From NCBI GenBank assembly GCA_023375785.1, contig SZWC01006763.1:57728-83553 (forward strand): DNA of 25,826 bases, read 5' to 3'. This document shows positions 8,641-19,544 of this stretch, one piece after another. The notes beneath the pieces were generated by a model. The model had not been told where the DNA came from and searched no databases. It saw only the letters and a program-made list of their open reading frames with translations. The position numbers and the translations under genes were made by a program. The number at the start of each line of letters is the position of its first letter. Positions within the stretch are counted from its first letter, which is position 1. This DNA is from Penium margaritaceum (taxonomy: Eukaryota > Streptophyta > Zygnematophyceae > Desmidiales > Peniaceae).

Positions 8641-9009
8641 TCGTACTAAGCTGGTACACGGGTCCAAGCAGTTGAGTCATTTACGGTTGCTGAGGAATGG
8701 TGTGGTCCATGTGTCGTCCTAGCACAAGCTTAGTTGGTGGATTTTGGAATACATCCAAGAAATTTGTGAATACATTTTGTATCTATTGCAGCAAATCTTC
8801 CTTCACTTCCTCCTGTACTTTACTAGCTAAGCCAAGAAGTATCAATAACCCTTTATTTTTTTTGGAAATCTTCAATTGGGTCGGTGACAATTCCATACTC
8901 CAATCAAGGCATACAGATGATGCCACTTCCAGAGGATCAATTCATTTGATTCAAAACACAGTTTAGCCTTTTTTTAGTCAATAATGGCCTAGAACCACAT
9001 CAAACGGGT
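8641..9009 (-). other. Gypsy A linker between protease and RT
   Basis: No motif is readable. The position corresponds to the variable pol segment between protease and the first conserved RT block. Short open frames on either strand here have no support. Confidence 0.35.
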
Positions 9010-9260
9010 CTAGAAGACTGAGTTCCTTCACGTGATACTGGTTTTGTATCGTTGAATATAAATGTTTGCTTTGCAGTGTCGATCATGCATACTGTATCTT
9101 TTTCATCAACAAAAACTGTGCCATCTGATGTCTCAAACTTTAGGTCCACCTGTCGAGCAAAGCCAAAGCTGGCAAAGGAGTCATCCCACGTGGTGTCAGC
9201 CAACATTTCACGTGAACACCAGCTAGGTTTCTTTTGAATTACCGTACTAGTACGTGAAAG
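9010..9260 (-). pseudogene. Aspartic protease remnant (gypsy A)
   Basis: The - strand frame reads LADTTWDDSFASFGFARQVDL followed by KFETSDGTVFV. This resembles the retropepsin pattern (L.D(S/T)GA...FIS...A..LGL...V..ADG) that cleaves gag-pol. The catalytic D(S/T)G appears as DTT. It lies between gag and RT, as expected. The motif match is moderate and the call depends partly on position. Confidence 0.5.
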
Positions 9261-9329
9261 GTTGAGGCAAAAATGAAAAAGTATGAAGGGAAAGTGTGGT
9301 GGAGGTGTGGGTATTTGGGACAAAGACAA

Positions 9330-10259
9330 AATCCCTATAGGGAATTTGACACAAGGAAAAACTAGAAAATAGGTTTGATCTCAACTCCACATGTGCTCAC
9401 TTCTCTCGCACTTTGTTGTTCAAATTTTGAAATTTCAATGTCACACAGCAAACGTCTAGTGCAGTCGCGTGATTGCAGCCGCGCTGTTCGTCGCTCGACC
9501 GCGTCGCTACACCAATGTCACTCACAAGTGTCAAACAGTGCCGGTGAACCAAAAAACAAAATACCTATATGATCAGAAACCAAATTTGGGGACTAACCCA
9601 AATAAATCCATTGTAAACAGGGACAAAGACAACAAACAGTCAAAAAATGAATGAAGTTATCGTTCACATCCTAGTACGGTACATCGTCATGTTTCCTTCA
9701 CTCTTTTGAGTAAAAAGGCTCGATGACAATGAGTTGAGTTTGTGATACACATGGAATCGGTATGTCGGATCCCGTACTCCTATGTTTCACTCACTTGGGT
9801 TCACATCTTGTGGATACGTGTAGATTCGGCAAGCACCTTCCAGTATTTCAGTATGACGTGCTCGAAATTATTGACCAAAGGTACGATGAAGGTGATTGTG
9901 CTCATTGTCTTGAGGGATTTTTCTTCTATTATCATGTCACATACATCTTCCACAGTGGTCAGTGTTTCCACTACTAAGAAATTCTGATCATGCATCTCTT
10001 TCCAAGACGCAAGGTTCGGTGGACAATGATGATGAACAAGTACATAGTGCGGTTCAATTAGAAAGGAAGAAAACCATTGAGATGTTTGAAATCATCAAGA
10101 TTTTAAATTGATCTACATCCTTACATATGAACATGAATCCACACCCATGATCCATTGTTCCTCCCTTGGTGGTCCCCACTAATATCACTCAGAGGTAGAG
10201 AAAACCTTCACCATAAACATGTCCTTTTCCATGGCCGGTCCCATTGTCGTGGCCACTGC
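9330..10259 (-). other. Gypsy A, gag-pol junction without readable gene
   Basis: The - strand is full of stops and frameshifts and I see no conserved block. Open frames at 9742-9995 on both strands overlap and have no domain. This segment should hold the end of gag and the start of pol. Confidence 0.35.
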
Positions 10260-10299
10260 CCTAGCCACGGCCTTGTCCACAACCTCCAACTGCACCATC

Positions 10300-10995
10300 T
10301 GTATGAAGTGTTATAATTGCAAAAAATGCCACAATATCTTGTCCACTACCAGAACCCTCAGGGCCCTTTGCTAAAGTAGCCAGGCTGCACACAGGTTTGG
10401 TAGAGTCCCTTGTGGAAGCGCGTGTTGCTACGCTCACACGCCACCTGCAACTCATTGTTGTCACAACCACGCTTTTGGTTAGGGGCCTACTGTCCACCGG
10501 TCTTCTTGAGTGGGAGATTTGTGGGCCGCTCGTCCTTGGTCCTACCTTGCTCCCTGGCTGTCCTTCTAGTCCCTAAAGTGTCCATTCGCATATCGTGGCC
10601 TTGTTGTACACTTGTGTCCGGTCGCGCATCTGTATGTGGCTTCGGGTTCACCAAATAAACCTCACTCTCATAGTCACACAAAGCCCTCAATCTTGTCCAA
10701 GAGTACTTTGTTTCTGCCGTAATGGTTGTTTCCTTCAGGTTCTTTTAGACAAGACCATCATGAAAGTACTTTAGTAGAAATCACTTTGGGTAATTGAAGG
10801 TTATAATTCCATCGTCCTCGGTGAAGCTTTCAACTTCCTTTATGATCGCGGTGAACTTGCTCAAGGAGGACTCGAATGAGCTATGCAAATTCTTGGAGTC
10901 TTTGAGCTTGTAGAAAACTCGTTGTATCTATTCACAATGGGTATACTTCTTGTGCATGAGTACGCTAAAAGCCTCCCACAACTTGGACTACTACT
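10300..10995 (-). pseudogene. Gag capsid and nucleocapsid remnant (gypsy A)
   Basis: One - strand frame can be followed for about 230 codons through a few stops. It begins KLWEAFSVLMHKKYT, passes FYKLKDSKNLHSSFES, then FTAIIKEVESFTEDDGI, then FHDGL, and ends RALCDYESEVYLVNP. This fits the retrotransposon gag pattern (W..F...+...+Y...Q..F..L.Q...S...Y...F......V....E.....+..F..GL). Further on it becomes basic and hydrophilic, with CVQPGYFSKG, which may be half of a lost CCHC knuckle. Gag forms the virus-like particle around the element RNA. Confidence 0.65.
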
Positions 10996-11058
10996 CCAGG
11001 TGTGGTCACGAACTTGAAGAGGTTGTCTTGAAGTCATTCCATGACAAGGTCATGCCAC

Positions 11059-12124
11059 TCATCGTGTGGAGCCTTGTAGACAAGTAGAGCATGCTCTATG
11101 CATTTTAGCTTTCATGCCCTTTTGGAATCTCTCCACACAATAGAGGAAGGATGCGTTCGTGACCGACCGTGATGTCGTCGAGGCTAGTAAGTCCTTGCTG
11201 CCACTAACGAGAACATCAACAGCTTTGACACTCTCTGATCCCCGGTGTACTCCCATCAGGATCACACTCAACAATGTCTTACAAGGTCTTCACATCGGTG
11301 TATTGCCTCATGAGCGGGCTGACGCTCGATCTGGCGATCATGGTCGTGGTCCATGATGCTTTATCCGAGGTGGGCCAGAAGGTTGGCAAATACAGACTTC
11401 AACTTTGACATCGCCAGTGTACAAGTGATAGCCTTGAGAGCCTTGTGTAGTCCATGTCTTTGCCTCTACAGGAGTGTAAGGTTTGCATACAAACTTCGGA
11501 GGAGTCCCACATTTGAAAGGAAACTGTTGTCTTCCAATACGCTAGAGGGGGCGTACAGATATCCCATCGTAACCACGTTGTAGGAAAGGAGGTCAGTCCC
11601 CACTCCTCTGAGTGGTGTTGTCTCTACACCGTTGGTGCTCATCTTGAGTTGTCCCGCAGCCTCGGCGGCTATCTCAGCTGGCTTCTGATGAGTGGAACAG
11701 ATATTTATGGCTACCGCATTGTCCTGCTTGTGCTCACAACAAGTTATCAGATTGCTACCTTTGGCACCCTTGATACCATCGGCAACCTTGCTGTTATTGG
11801 CAGCTTTTTCACCTGCCGGGCACCTTGCCTTTTCAGAGGGATTGGCTCAAGTGCACCTTAAGGTGGCGATGGTGGTCACAATCCTTGTTGACATCATCAT
11901 TGCCATACTCTTCTGCGGGGTCTGAGATTGGATGGTCCTCCTTGAGCGTGTTCCTTACATGGGATACGTCCATGTGCACGTCAACGTGCTCAGCTGACAC
12001 TTGTTTTGCTTCCGCACATTTCTTTCGTTCACTAATATTGGCACGGGTTACCATTAATGACACGGTTGCTGTTGATTCGGCCATCGTGCTCGCGGCGGTG
12101 ACTCCTGAAATCATAGTCCACTGA
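11059..12124 (-). pseudogene. Probable gag N-terminal region (gypsy A)
   Basis: This is upstream of the capsid block in the - direction. A 93-codon frame at 11833-12114 is hydrophilic and rich in Asp, Glu, His and Val. Another at 11059-11274 has no recognised domain. I assign them to gag by position only. The + strand frames across the same bases have no better support. Confidence 0.35.
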
Positions 12125-13137
12125 GGTCGTGTGATGAGGTTGTCATCGCCTTTTCCTTGTTGGACTTAGACGGACCGACACTTGCCAAACCGTCGTACGT
12201 GCAACTAGTACGTCAAGACCCTTGTGATGTCCGGATTGGTGCCACCTCGTGTGGTTTCCCTTTTTATGTGACAATTGGTGAGGCCACTAGAAAGATACTG
12301 TATTTCTCTATGCCCCCATGGACAATACAACCACACTACCAAAAAAATAGCTTTCCTAGACGGCAACGGTCGGCTCTATCTTGTGGTCGGAATAACTATC
12401 TCCTACACTACTACAGTCAACAATACGTGAGTTCAAGTCAGCTTTCTTAACCATGACTCACGGTACTAGTTAGCCTATACAACCTAGAAAAACATAAACT
12501 AAGACAAAACGAGGAAAAAAAAGGAAATTTGAGCATCACTCAATGAGTGGGGAGGAGGGGAGGGGTGCAACTCTTGTCTAGAATGTGTAACCTCACACAT
12601 TCCTCCCTCACTTCTCCTTTTTTCTCTGTTTTCTTCTGGCCTTCCTTGGCCTCCTCTTGATTTCCCTTGGCGTGTATTGAGCCTCCTTGATGGCGTATCC
12701 TTGAGCCCGCGGTAATTGGGAGGCCTTAAAAAATCCTCCTACTGGCTCCTTCCTTGGTCTTGGTACGCTCTACGTCCTTGGGGTACCTTTGTAATAGGGA
12801 AACTTCTTGCGTCGACTTTAGGTTCAAAGAGAGGAGGAGGAGGTTAGATAAGATGAGAGAGGAGGGTGGTTTGGAGGTGGATAATCTCTACTCATTCCAC
12901 AAAAATCCACGCAGCATGTTTTTCAAGGCCTTTTTTGAAAATGCTGGAAAACATAAAATCTGCTGATCAAGAGCATTTTAATATAACTAACGGTGATTAA
13001 AATGGTGAAGATTCAAGCCCGTATCCCGTTGTGGTGTTTTTGTTATTGATGCAGCTGCTCGTGGTATTTTATATATTGTGTAGCTGTTGGAATCATCATT
13101 GAGTTAGCCTCGAGGGTTGTCCTGCTCAAGAAACTAT
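12125..13137 (-). other. Gypsy A 5' untranslated leader, no gene seen
   Basis: About 1 kb lies between the presumed gag start and the 5' LTR. No primer-binding site of the initiator-Met type is clear next to the LTR. Before 13138 a run gctcaagaaac shares only the gctc end and a few other bases with its complement. The leader is longer than usual for the family, so an unrecognised insertion is possible. Confidence 0.35.
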
Positions 13138-13497
13138 TGTAATAGTTGTGCCTCAAGCTCCTGCATATAAGTCTTTGATGGAAGTCTCATACTAATGTCC
13201 AAAGCTTTCTAGAGTGATTTTCTCCTCCACGCCATTCTGTAGGTAATCATCATCAATGACCCATGCAGGGGGACTCAAATGTTTTGAGTCTTCAAATGGC
13301 CGCTATCGTCTTTACCTTGATCTCATTTTGGGTCCCAACGGATGGGGACATTACCTAAAAATGTGGTTTTGTACATTGTTTTCGTGTATGAAACTCAAAG
13401 TTCATACTAAACGACCTTTGGTTTCATTTTGTACACGACAACTTAAGATTTTCACGAGTGAGGCACGTCCGGCGATTTTGTGCCGACACTTCAATAC

Positions 13498-13546
<49 letters not shown>

Positions 13547-13955
13547 CATATATATGTATATATATATATATATTGGTTTTTAAGATGGTCCAGGCAGAAA
13601 ATCCCTCCCACCGGGGACACTTCAATATTTCTTTTGCGTCTCTCTCGCTCACCCTCTCCCCTCGTCTTGCTCACCCTATGAGGCAAGGAGGGAAGGACAC
13701 CGGCCTTAGCACTTGAGGCCTTGCGGCCTCCTGGCCGCTGATCAAGCGACCAGCTCAATCAGTGGCCAGCAAGTGGCTGGCCGATGGCCAGCCGGTAACC
13801 TGACCGGCTGCCAGATGTCCAGCCGGCCCGCTGCCAGCTGACTGATGGCCAGCGAGTGGCTGGCCACCGACCGTCCCTCACTTAGGCGAGGGGTAGCCGC
13901 TGGTTCCCTCCTCTCTAATGTGCGAAGGGAGGGCCAAAACGACCCTCCCGCTACA
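13138..13955 (-). repeat. Gypsy A 5' LTR (or a solo LTR)
   Basis: Boundaries tgtaat...gctaca and the internal blocks match the family. It is 818 bp because a (TA)n microsatellite has grown inside. After gctaca there is no polypurine complement, so this copy is not a 3' LTR. That fits its being the 5' LTR of gypsy A, but a solo LTR cannot be excluded. A terminal inverted section gggaggg...ccctccc lies at 13929-13949. Confidence 0.75.
13497..13573. repeat. (TA)n microsatellite with (TG/CA) interruptions
   Basis: Seventy-seven bases of ta repeats are interrupted by tac and tgt steps. It lies inside the LTR at a point where the other two family members have none. It probably arose by slippage. 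The Tyr/Ile-rich open frames across it on both strands have no other basis. Confidence 0.95.
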
Positions 13956-15227
13956 GTCTAAGCCACCTCTAATAGAGCTCCACTCATATATGCACAACTG
14001 TATGGTCACTCCGGTCAGTGAGATAGATTCTCCCTTGTTACATTGTGCATTTCATTTTTTTGAATATGCATTCAGCTTCATAGCTGTATGAGGCCTTGCC
14101 AGTGTTCTTTGTGTTTTTAGTCACAACATTGGATGTCGATGACTAGGATCTTGCTAGTGACATGGAGTGTCATTGAAGTCATTCATGGTTTTCCCTGTGT
14201 GGCTTCGAGAAAAACTTCTCTTGTGGTGACCAATGTCACCATGTTTTACATGATCTTGGCCATTGGTAACTCCATGGCCCAGTCCATTCGATGCTCCTTG
14301 CCTAACACGCAAAGCAGATGTTCAAGTGTCTACTTTTTTTTTTCTACGTAGGGCGGTTGCTAAGTGTTTGTAGCTACCACACCACATTGTGTCTTTTGGT
14401 GCTAGAATATAGGTGTATATTTTCTTTTGACATTGACCACTCATGATAGATCTTGTTCAAATTCAATGAGACTTGTCGTTGATACGTCAATGAAGGAACT
14501 GTCTCACCGATGCCTCAAGAGGCCAATTAGGCAGGGTAAGGGTGATGGTGTAGCAAGCGAGTGGCAATTACACTGGAATTTCAATCTAGACAACAACAAC
14601 CCAACCAACAAAAAAAAAAACCTTCATCCTTCCTCGAAAATGGCAGCATCAACCATCATTCCTACACTTACCAAGAGCAATAGCTACAGACAAGGCATAA
14701 CAACAAGACTTTGGCCAAAGCTACAAGTAAGACCACCATTGTGGCTAAGTCCCTTACTACATTTTCCAACCACCATACACACATTGCAGGCTAAAGCACT
14801 AGTCGTAGAGCCAAATGAGCTGTCAATTACAACTGCATCAGCCAGGCACAACATCAGCAACTCTTGCAGCGGTAGTTTTGACATGATCAAATAACTTTAG
14901 CTCTGTTGGTTTGTTCGTAAGACGAAAAGTAACTCATTTTTTCCACAACCATTGTTGCAATGGACAAAAAGTTGTAGAAGCTTTCATAGCCATAACAGAG
15001 AGTAGCAACCCAAGGATAGTTGGGAGGTAGTTTTCTTGGCACTCAAGACTCAAGCCAATAGAACAAGCACTAAGTCTATAGCTTTAAAAATTTTCACAGT
15101 AGCACGCCGTAGTTTCCAGAGCACTTGTTGCATGTTTTCCCCGTTTAGCATTGTACTCCCAACTGCAATGTGGAGCAACATAAAATGGAAGCCATAGTAG
15201 AGATTGACACAAAGGAGCAACAGCTCA
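13956..15227. other. No supported gene
   Basis: The longest frame, 14427-14894 (+), is 155 codons. It is rich in Ser, Thr, Asn and Lys, includes an A-run translated as Lys codons, and shows no domain. An opposite-strand frame overlaps it. I see no LTR, repeat or transposase block. It may be unique sequence or a very old element. Confidence 0.35.
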
Positions 15228-15293
15228 NNNNNNNNNNNNNNNNNNNNNNNNNNNNNNNNNNNNNNNNNNNNNNNNNNNNNNNNNNNNNNNNNN
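15228..15293. other. Assembly gap, 66 N
   Basis: Sixty-six unknown bases, probably a scaffolding gap of estimated size. Reading frames crossing it are meaningless. Confidence 0.99.
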
Positions 15294-15474
15294 GGTAAAA
15301 AATATGAGCACAAAAGCGATTGCATTATCACTGCCCAGACCACTGCAGTAATTTCACTATTTACACCTCCAAAAATTCTGTAGCTGCATACATTTCCCTT
15401 GTGGTTACTGTGGCAAGAGTAGAAATGGCACTCACAATGGTTGCATTAGCTTTGCTGGACTTGTTGATGCAGTA

Positions 15475-17690
15475 GTGTTTCTTGTGTCTAGCTTCCCGGG
15501 TGCTTGTGCAATAGACAGCCTAGTTAGTAACTTACACCAGTCAAATGAGGCAATTGATGAAAAACTGTGGGAGCATTTGATGCAGGAGGAGCTTTGTGCC
15601 CTCAACAAGAATGATTTCTATGATTGTGCTGAGCTTCCCCACAATCACAAATCCGCTAACATGGTTCTCGTGTGGATGGCTCACTCAATTGGTACAAGGT
15701 GCGCTTGATGCATCCGCATCAAGCGCACCTTGTACGCTTTTTTCTTGCGACTTGTTTCCTTAGCTGCCTCCTGGGTTTCTGCGCATGATACATCCGCTGC
15801 TACTGTGCTCCTGTCGCTCTTTTGTGCTGCTGCCATGTTCTCCACAAGGTACGCACTCTGCCCTGGCTCCTTCTACTCTCTTCGCTGGTTCTTGCACATG
15901 ACTGTGGCCTCTTTGTACACGCCTTTGTAGAGTCTGGCTACTCCTCCACCCACTTTTTTTAATTCCTACGCCCACTAGGGCAAAGGAAATGCTACCAAAA
16001 TATTCCTCTACGCATCCTACTTTTTTTTCATGCACAGTCATCATATCTAACCATAAAGCAGCCATCATAGAGCTCTAAGAGCAAATTTTCCATGCCCGTC
16101 TAGCCCTGGAAAGTTTCAAAAAATGCAAGCAGGATGCTGACATCTCCAAGGCTGAGTTTTCAGAGCAGTTTCTGACCTTTTCTTGCAGTACATGCTTTCT
16201 ACTCATGATTTCTTTGTTCGTGTTGCTGCTACCGCCAGCACTGTTGGCACTGCTGACACCGTCAGCACAAGCGCAGCCACTGGCTCCTCTTCCTCCGGTG
16301 TTACGACCGATTCCTCTATGGCTGCAGCAGTTCTTCCGCGTACTCTCTTGCCTCGGCGTCAACGTGAATTTGAGACCATGCCACTGCACTTTATACCTAA
16401 GCTTACTTTCTCCTCCTGGGAGCTACACATCAGTGTGTGGGCATAGGAGGAGCAGCTTTGGCAGTACTACTTCAAATCTGAACCTTCTGCTACTGCATCA
16501 TTTTCCCTCCTGCCTTCTGATTCTGCCCATGCTGCTTGCGTACTCATCAACGCTAGCCCTCACAATCTCACGGGATTGGCTAGCACAATTCTGTCACTGC
16601 ACGTGCATGTCTGCAAATCATGTTGCCGCTTATGATCGCATTTGCTGCCAAACCACTTTCACAAGGCATGTAGCACAAGGCACAAAAACTATTCAATTCA
16701 ACCAGCTTCACATGTGTGTAGATGAGACTGCTGATGAGCACTGGGCTCGCAGTCTCAAGAAACTTCAAGAACTTGGTAGGGCCATCCCTGGACAGCTATA
16801 TGCATGCCCATCCATTGCCACAGGGCTGATTTCTTCATATTTCCTGTGTTGAACTCAAGCAGTTTGCCTTTGAGCTTGTTGATGCTAACGTACCACCTGG
16901 CATTGGAGACTTCATGAGTTCACAGCAGCTTTCTGACTGGTGGCATAATCTGAACAGTTAGCATCTGCATCGCTCCACCCTCTTCCCCTCTCTAATTCTT
17001 GTCTAGAACCACCTCCTCTTCTATAGGAGGTGCACATGCTGTGCTTGGTGCAGGTTACGGGCGTGGCGGTGGCAGTTGGGGTGGGGTTAATGGCAATACT
17101 AGGGGCCACGATGGAAGGGATCGTGATGACCTGTTGTCGTCTTCCTTTTCCTCTCCTATCACCACCTGTTGGACCAGTGGTTAACCTGGCCACTCTGCCC
17201 CAAAGAACCCCACCACAAGATGATGCTCACCTAACTGCTCCTATGTATGCAAACTGGGCTCGGACTACCACTGCGTTTGGCTTGTCCACCAGGTCCTTGT
17301 CCCTAATCTCCACTAGGACCTCCAACATAACCACTTCATCTGGCGCGTCCTCCAGTGTTGCCAGTAGAAGCCAGATTCACCATGTTGCGGCCCAGCCCTC
17401 TGGGCTCAACGTGCCTGGCTGGCTTCCTCCTTCCAGCCGGTCCTCATACTACGCACCTCCACCTGAGTACTACCCCTCCCTTCCCAGCTGTACGATGGTG
17501 ATCACTCTTAGGGGGGTTGCCACAACACTGGTAATGTTAACAACCGTGGTGCCTCTGAGCGTAGCCTGGAGAAAACCTTTAATCAACCTTCTCCGTCTTC
17601 CTCATTTATGCCCAGTGAACCCAAACCCTGGAAACTTGACAATGTATCCTGGAAATTTCTTGCTACAATCACGTGCAAAGTAATATCTAC
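15475..17690 (+). pseudogene. Decayed gag-like region, RG-rich with zinc-knuckle relic
   Basis: Several + strand frames succeed each other with frameshifts. The clearest part is 16999-17184: a Gly/Arg-rich stretch (GYGRGGGSWGG, then RGHDGRDRDD) followed by CWTSG-stop-PGHSAPKNP. That has the spacing of a CCHC knuckle (C..C....H....C) with the second cysteine as Ser and the last displaced by a frameshift. RG-rich tails before a knuckle are usual in gag proteins of plant LTR elements. Upstream blocks such as FELVDANVPPGIGDF and DEHWARSLKKLQELG are compatible with a capsid but not recognised. No pol follows, and no LTR was found around it. Confidence 0.4.
15692..15735. repeat. Perfect 20-bp inverted repeat, 4-base loop
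   Basis: The arm gtacaaggtgcgcttgatgc (15692-15711) is followed by atcc and then its exact reverse complement (15716-15735). Next come gc and a run of T. It stands out because surrounding sequence is mutated while both arms are perfect. It may be a recent fold-back, a small foldback element end, or an artefact of read joining. Confidence 0.9.
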
Positions 17691-18171
17691 ATATGTGACT
17701 ACAAGAGTTTCACTGGATGTCCTTAAGAAGCTATTTCATTATAATATATAGGATATCTATTTCAATTTTCTTCAAAGTGTACTATTTCTATGATTCAACC
17801 TATCTCTGTAATCTCTAAAAGTTTATGCTATGTTTGTTATATGGAAACAGACACATACATGTCCTCCGTTTTGTCGACACCTAATACAGATTTTAAGTAT
17901 TCAAATGGGTGACCCAATGCTCGAGCAGCAGGTAACAATGGTCAAGCGACGTACCCCCTCCCTCCTCCTAAGTCGGAGTGCCTTGGGATGATGTATTGCG
18001 TACTGTACATGGAGGGGTTCCAAATTAGTACACAAGTGCATAAACACACCTGTGTGCACTTTTGAGCTATTGTACAATACACCCCCCGATACACTCACCT
18101 AGTAAAAAAACACATTTGAGCGGGGGGATGGACTTCCAATCGGGGTACATTATCTTTGTTTGTAAGGTGCC
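17691..18171. other. No gene seen
   Basis: AT-rich at the start, with only short frames and no repeats shared with the window. It ends where the gypsy B LTR begins. Confidence 0.4.
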
Positions 18172-18190
18172 TGTAACGGCTGTGTCTCCA

Positions 18191-18198
18191 GCTCCTGC
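18191..18198. repeat. Target-site duplication, left copy
   Basis: gctcctgc, identical to 18880-18887 and present once in the uninterrupted LTRs near 5780 and 13160. Confidence 0.9.
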
Positions 18199-18879
18199 TA
18201 AGGTGCAAAAAACGAGAATGAGACAATCTCGAGAATTGGAAAATCTCAAAATCTCAAAATCTCAGTTTTTTAGACGAGATCGAGATGATCTTGTTTTAGA
18301 GATGAGCAAGACCGAGATTCCAGAAATTGGATGATTTTGAGACAATCTTGAAAATCTCATTCTTGGAATTTCTCTCCCATGTCATGATGTACGATTGAGG
18401 TGTGGAGTATGAGTGTGGTACTGAACTTCAATGGAAGTGAGAGATGGCATGTTTTCATGTTGCAATGTTGAGGTCGGTTGATGTTATACAATGAAAACTT
18501 GGCTCACAACAGATGAGATCAGTGTGAGAGTGTGAAGGGTGTGATGTGTTTGGGAGTGATGGGTTTGAACAGTGTTAACATTGGCTTATGTGTAATGAAA
18601 AAATCCACCACTAAAGGCGTGTCCATAAATTAACTATGACAAGGTACTATATTGCCATGATGTGCGCATACCCTGTGCCACTTTGAACATTTATGCGATT
18701 CTGAGAATCTCAGACAAAAATTCTGGGATCAAGATTTTTTTTGGAATCTCACATCACGTTCGAGATGAGATCGAGATAGGAAGACCCAGGACCCTAACAA
18801 GATCGAGAAAATTTCAGAGTTGTCTCAAAGTTCCAGATGAGATCAAGAATCTAGTTCTCATCTCATTTTCCTAGCCTTA
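18199..18879. mobile_element. Non-autonomous hAT-like DNA transposon (MITE)
   Basis: The 681-bp element is bounded by taagg...cctta. The inverted ends stay similar for about 25 bases but imperfectly (taaggtgcaaaaaacgagaa against taaggctaggaaaatgagat). It is flanked by a perfect 8-bp direct repeat gctcctgc at 18191-18198 and 18880-18887, the target-duplication length of hAT elements. The other two LTRs of the gypsy family carry a single gctcctgc at this point, so they act as natural empty sites. No transposase is encoded: the longest frame is 90 codons. Subterminal regions are full of atctc/gagat motifs, probable transposase-binding repeats. Confidence 0.88.
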
Positions 18880-18887
18880 GCTCCTGC
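18880..18887. repeat. Target-site duplication, right copy
   Basis: gctcctgc. The sequence after it (acttaggttgtcgtcgcag) resumes the LTR in line with actgaagtcattgtcataagtcgcag of the gypsy A 3' LTR. Confidence 0.9.
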
Positions 18888-19101
18888 ACTTAGGTTGTCG
18901 TCGCAGTTTGTAGAATGGCATCTAGAGCTCGCTCGAGGGATGTCCCCCTCCGCATCACTCCTGGGGGCAATTGTCATCAACGAACCATGCAAGGAGACTT
19001 GAATATTTTGAGTCTCCGGACGCCCACTTCCTTTTTTACCTTGCCCCCTTGTTATGGGTCCAAAACGAGGGGGGTATTATTCTGAACTCCTGAGTTTACA
19101 T

Positions 19102-19544
19102 GAGTTTTCTGCGTTCGAAACTTGTAGTTCATACTAAACAAACTTGAGTTCTCGCACAAAATTGTCGCGTGCAGGGCACGTCCGGCAATTTTGCACCACT
19201 GATATTCTTTTCCTCTTGTGTCTCTCTTGCTTGGAAGGATCCCTCATCCTCGCTGGCTCTTGCTGGCAAGGAGGGCGAGTGAGGACGAGGGCACGAGGCC
19301 ACATGCCTCGTCCTCGAGCCCCNGAGTTTTCTGCGTTCGAAACTTGTAGTTCATACTAAACAAACTTGAGTTCTCGCACAAAATTGTCGCGTGCAGGGCA
19401 CGTCCGGCAATTTTGCACCACTGATATTCTTTTCCTCTTGTGTCTCTCTTGCTTGGAAGGATCCCTCATCCTCGCTGGCTCTTGCTGGCAAGGAGGGCGA
19501 GTGAGGACGAGGGCACGAGGCCACATGCCTCGTCCTCGAGCCCC
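19102..19544. other. Unmerged contig overlap 1 (221 bp twice)
   Basis: Bases 19102-19322 are identical to 19324-19544, with one N between. The repeat stops exactly at the N on the left side. This is a contig join that should be collapsed. Confidence 0.92.

Larger units (their letters stand above)
5758..13955 (-). mobile_element. Gypsy A: decayed Ty3/gypsy chromovirus
   Basis: On the - strand, domains occur in canonical Ty3/gypsy order from high to low coordinate: gag (about 10990), protease (about 9240), reverse transcriptase (8640-8009), integrase (8008-7065), chromodomain (6930-6721). LTRs of one family lie at both ends in the same orientation, at 5758-6474 and 13138-13955. Every gene has stops, frameshifts or lost catalytic residues, and RNase H is deleted. 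The five bases outside each LTR (gttca and gtcta) match at only three positions, so pairing of these two LTRs rests on order and orientation, not on a clean target duplication. No convincing primer-binding site remains next to the 5' LTR. Confidence 0.75.

Noticed and set aside
13256..13758. Tyr/Ile-rich open frames around 13.5 kb
   Set aside because: They are translations of the (TA)n microsatellite inside an LTR.
14427..14894. 155-codon + strand frame as a host gene
   Set aside because: Low-complexity composition with an A-run, no domain, no intron-exon signals I can support, and an overlapping opposite frame.
15050..15343. 97-codon - strand frame across the N gap
   Set aside because: It is open only because N codons are not stops, and it has no domain.
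15692..15745. Hairpin followed by T-run as a bacterial-type terminator
   Set aside because: The context is eukaryotic transposon-rich DNA with no bacterial gene. The perfect arms fit a fold-back or artefact better.
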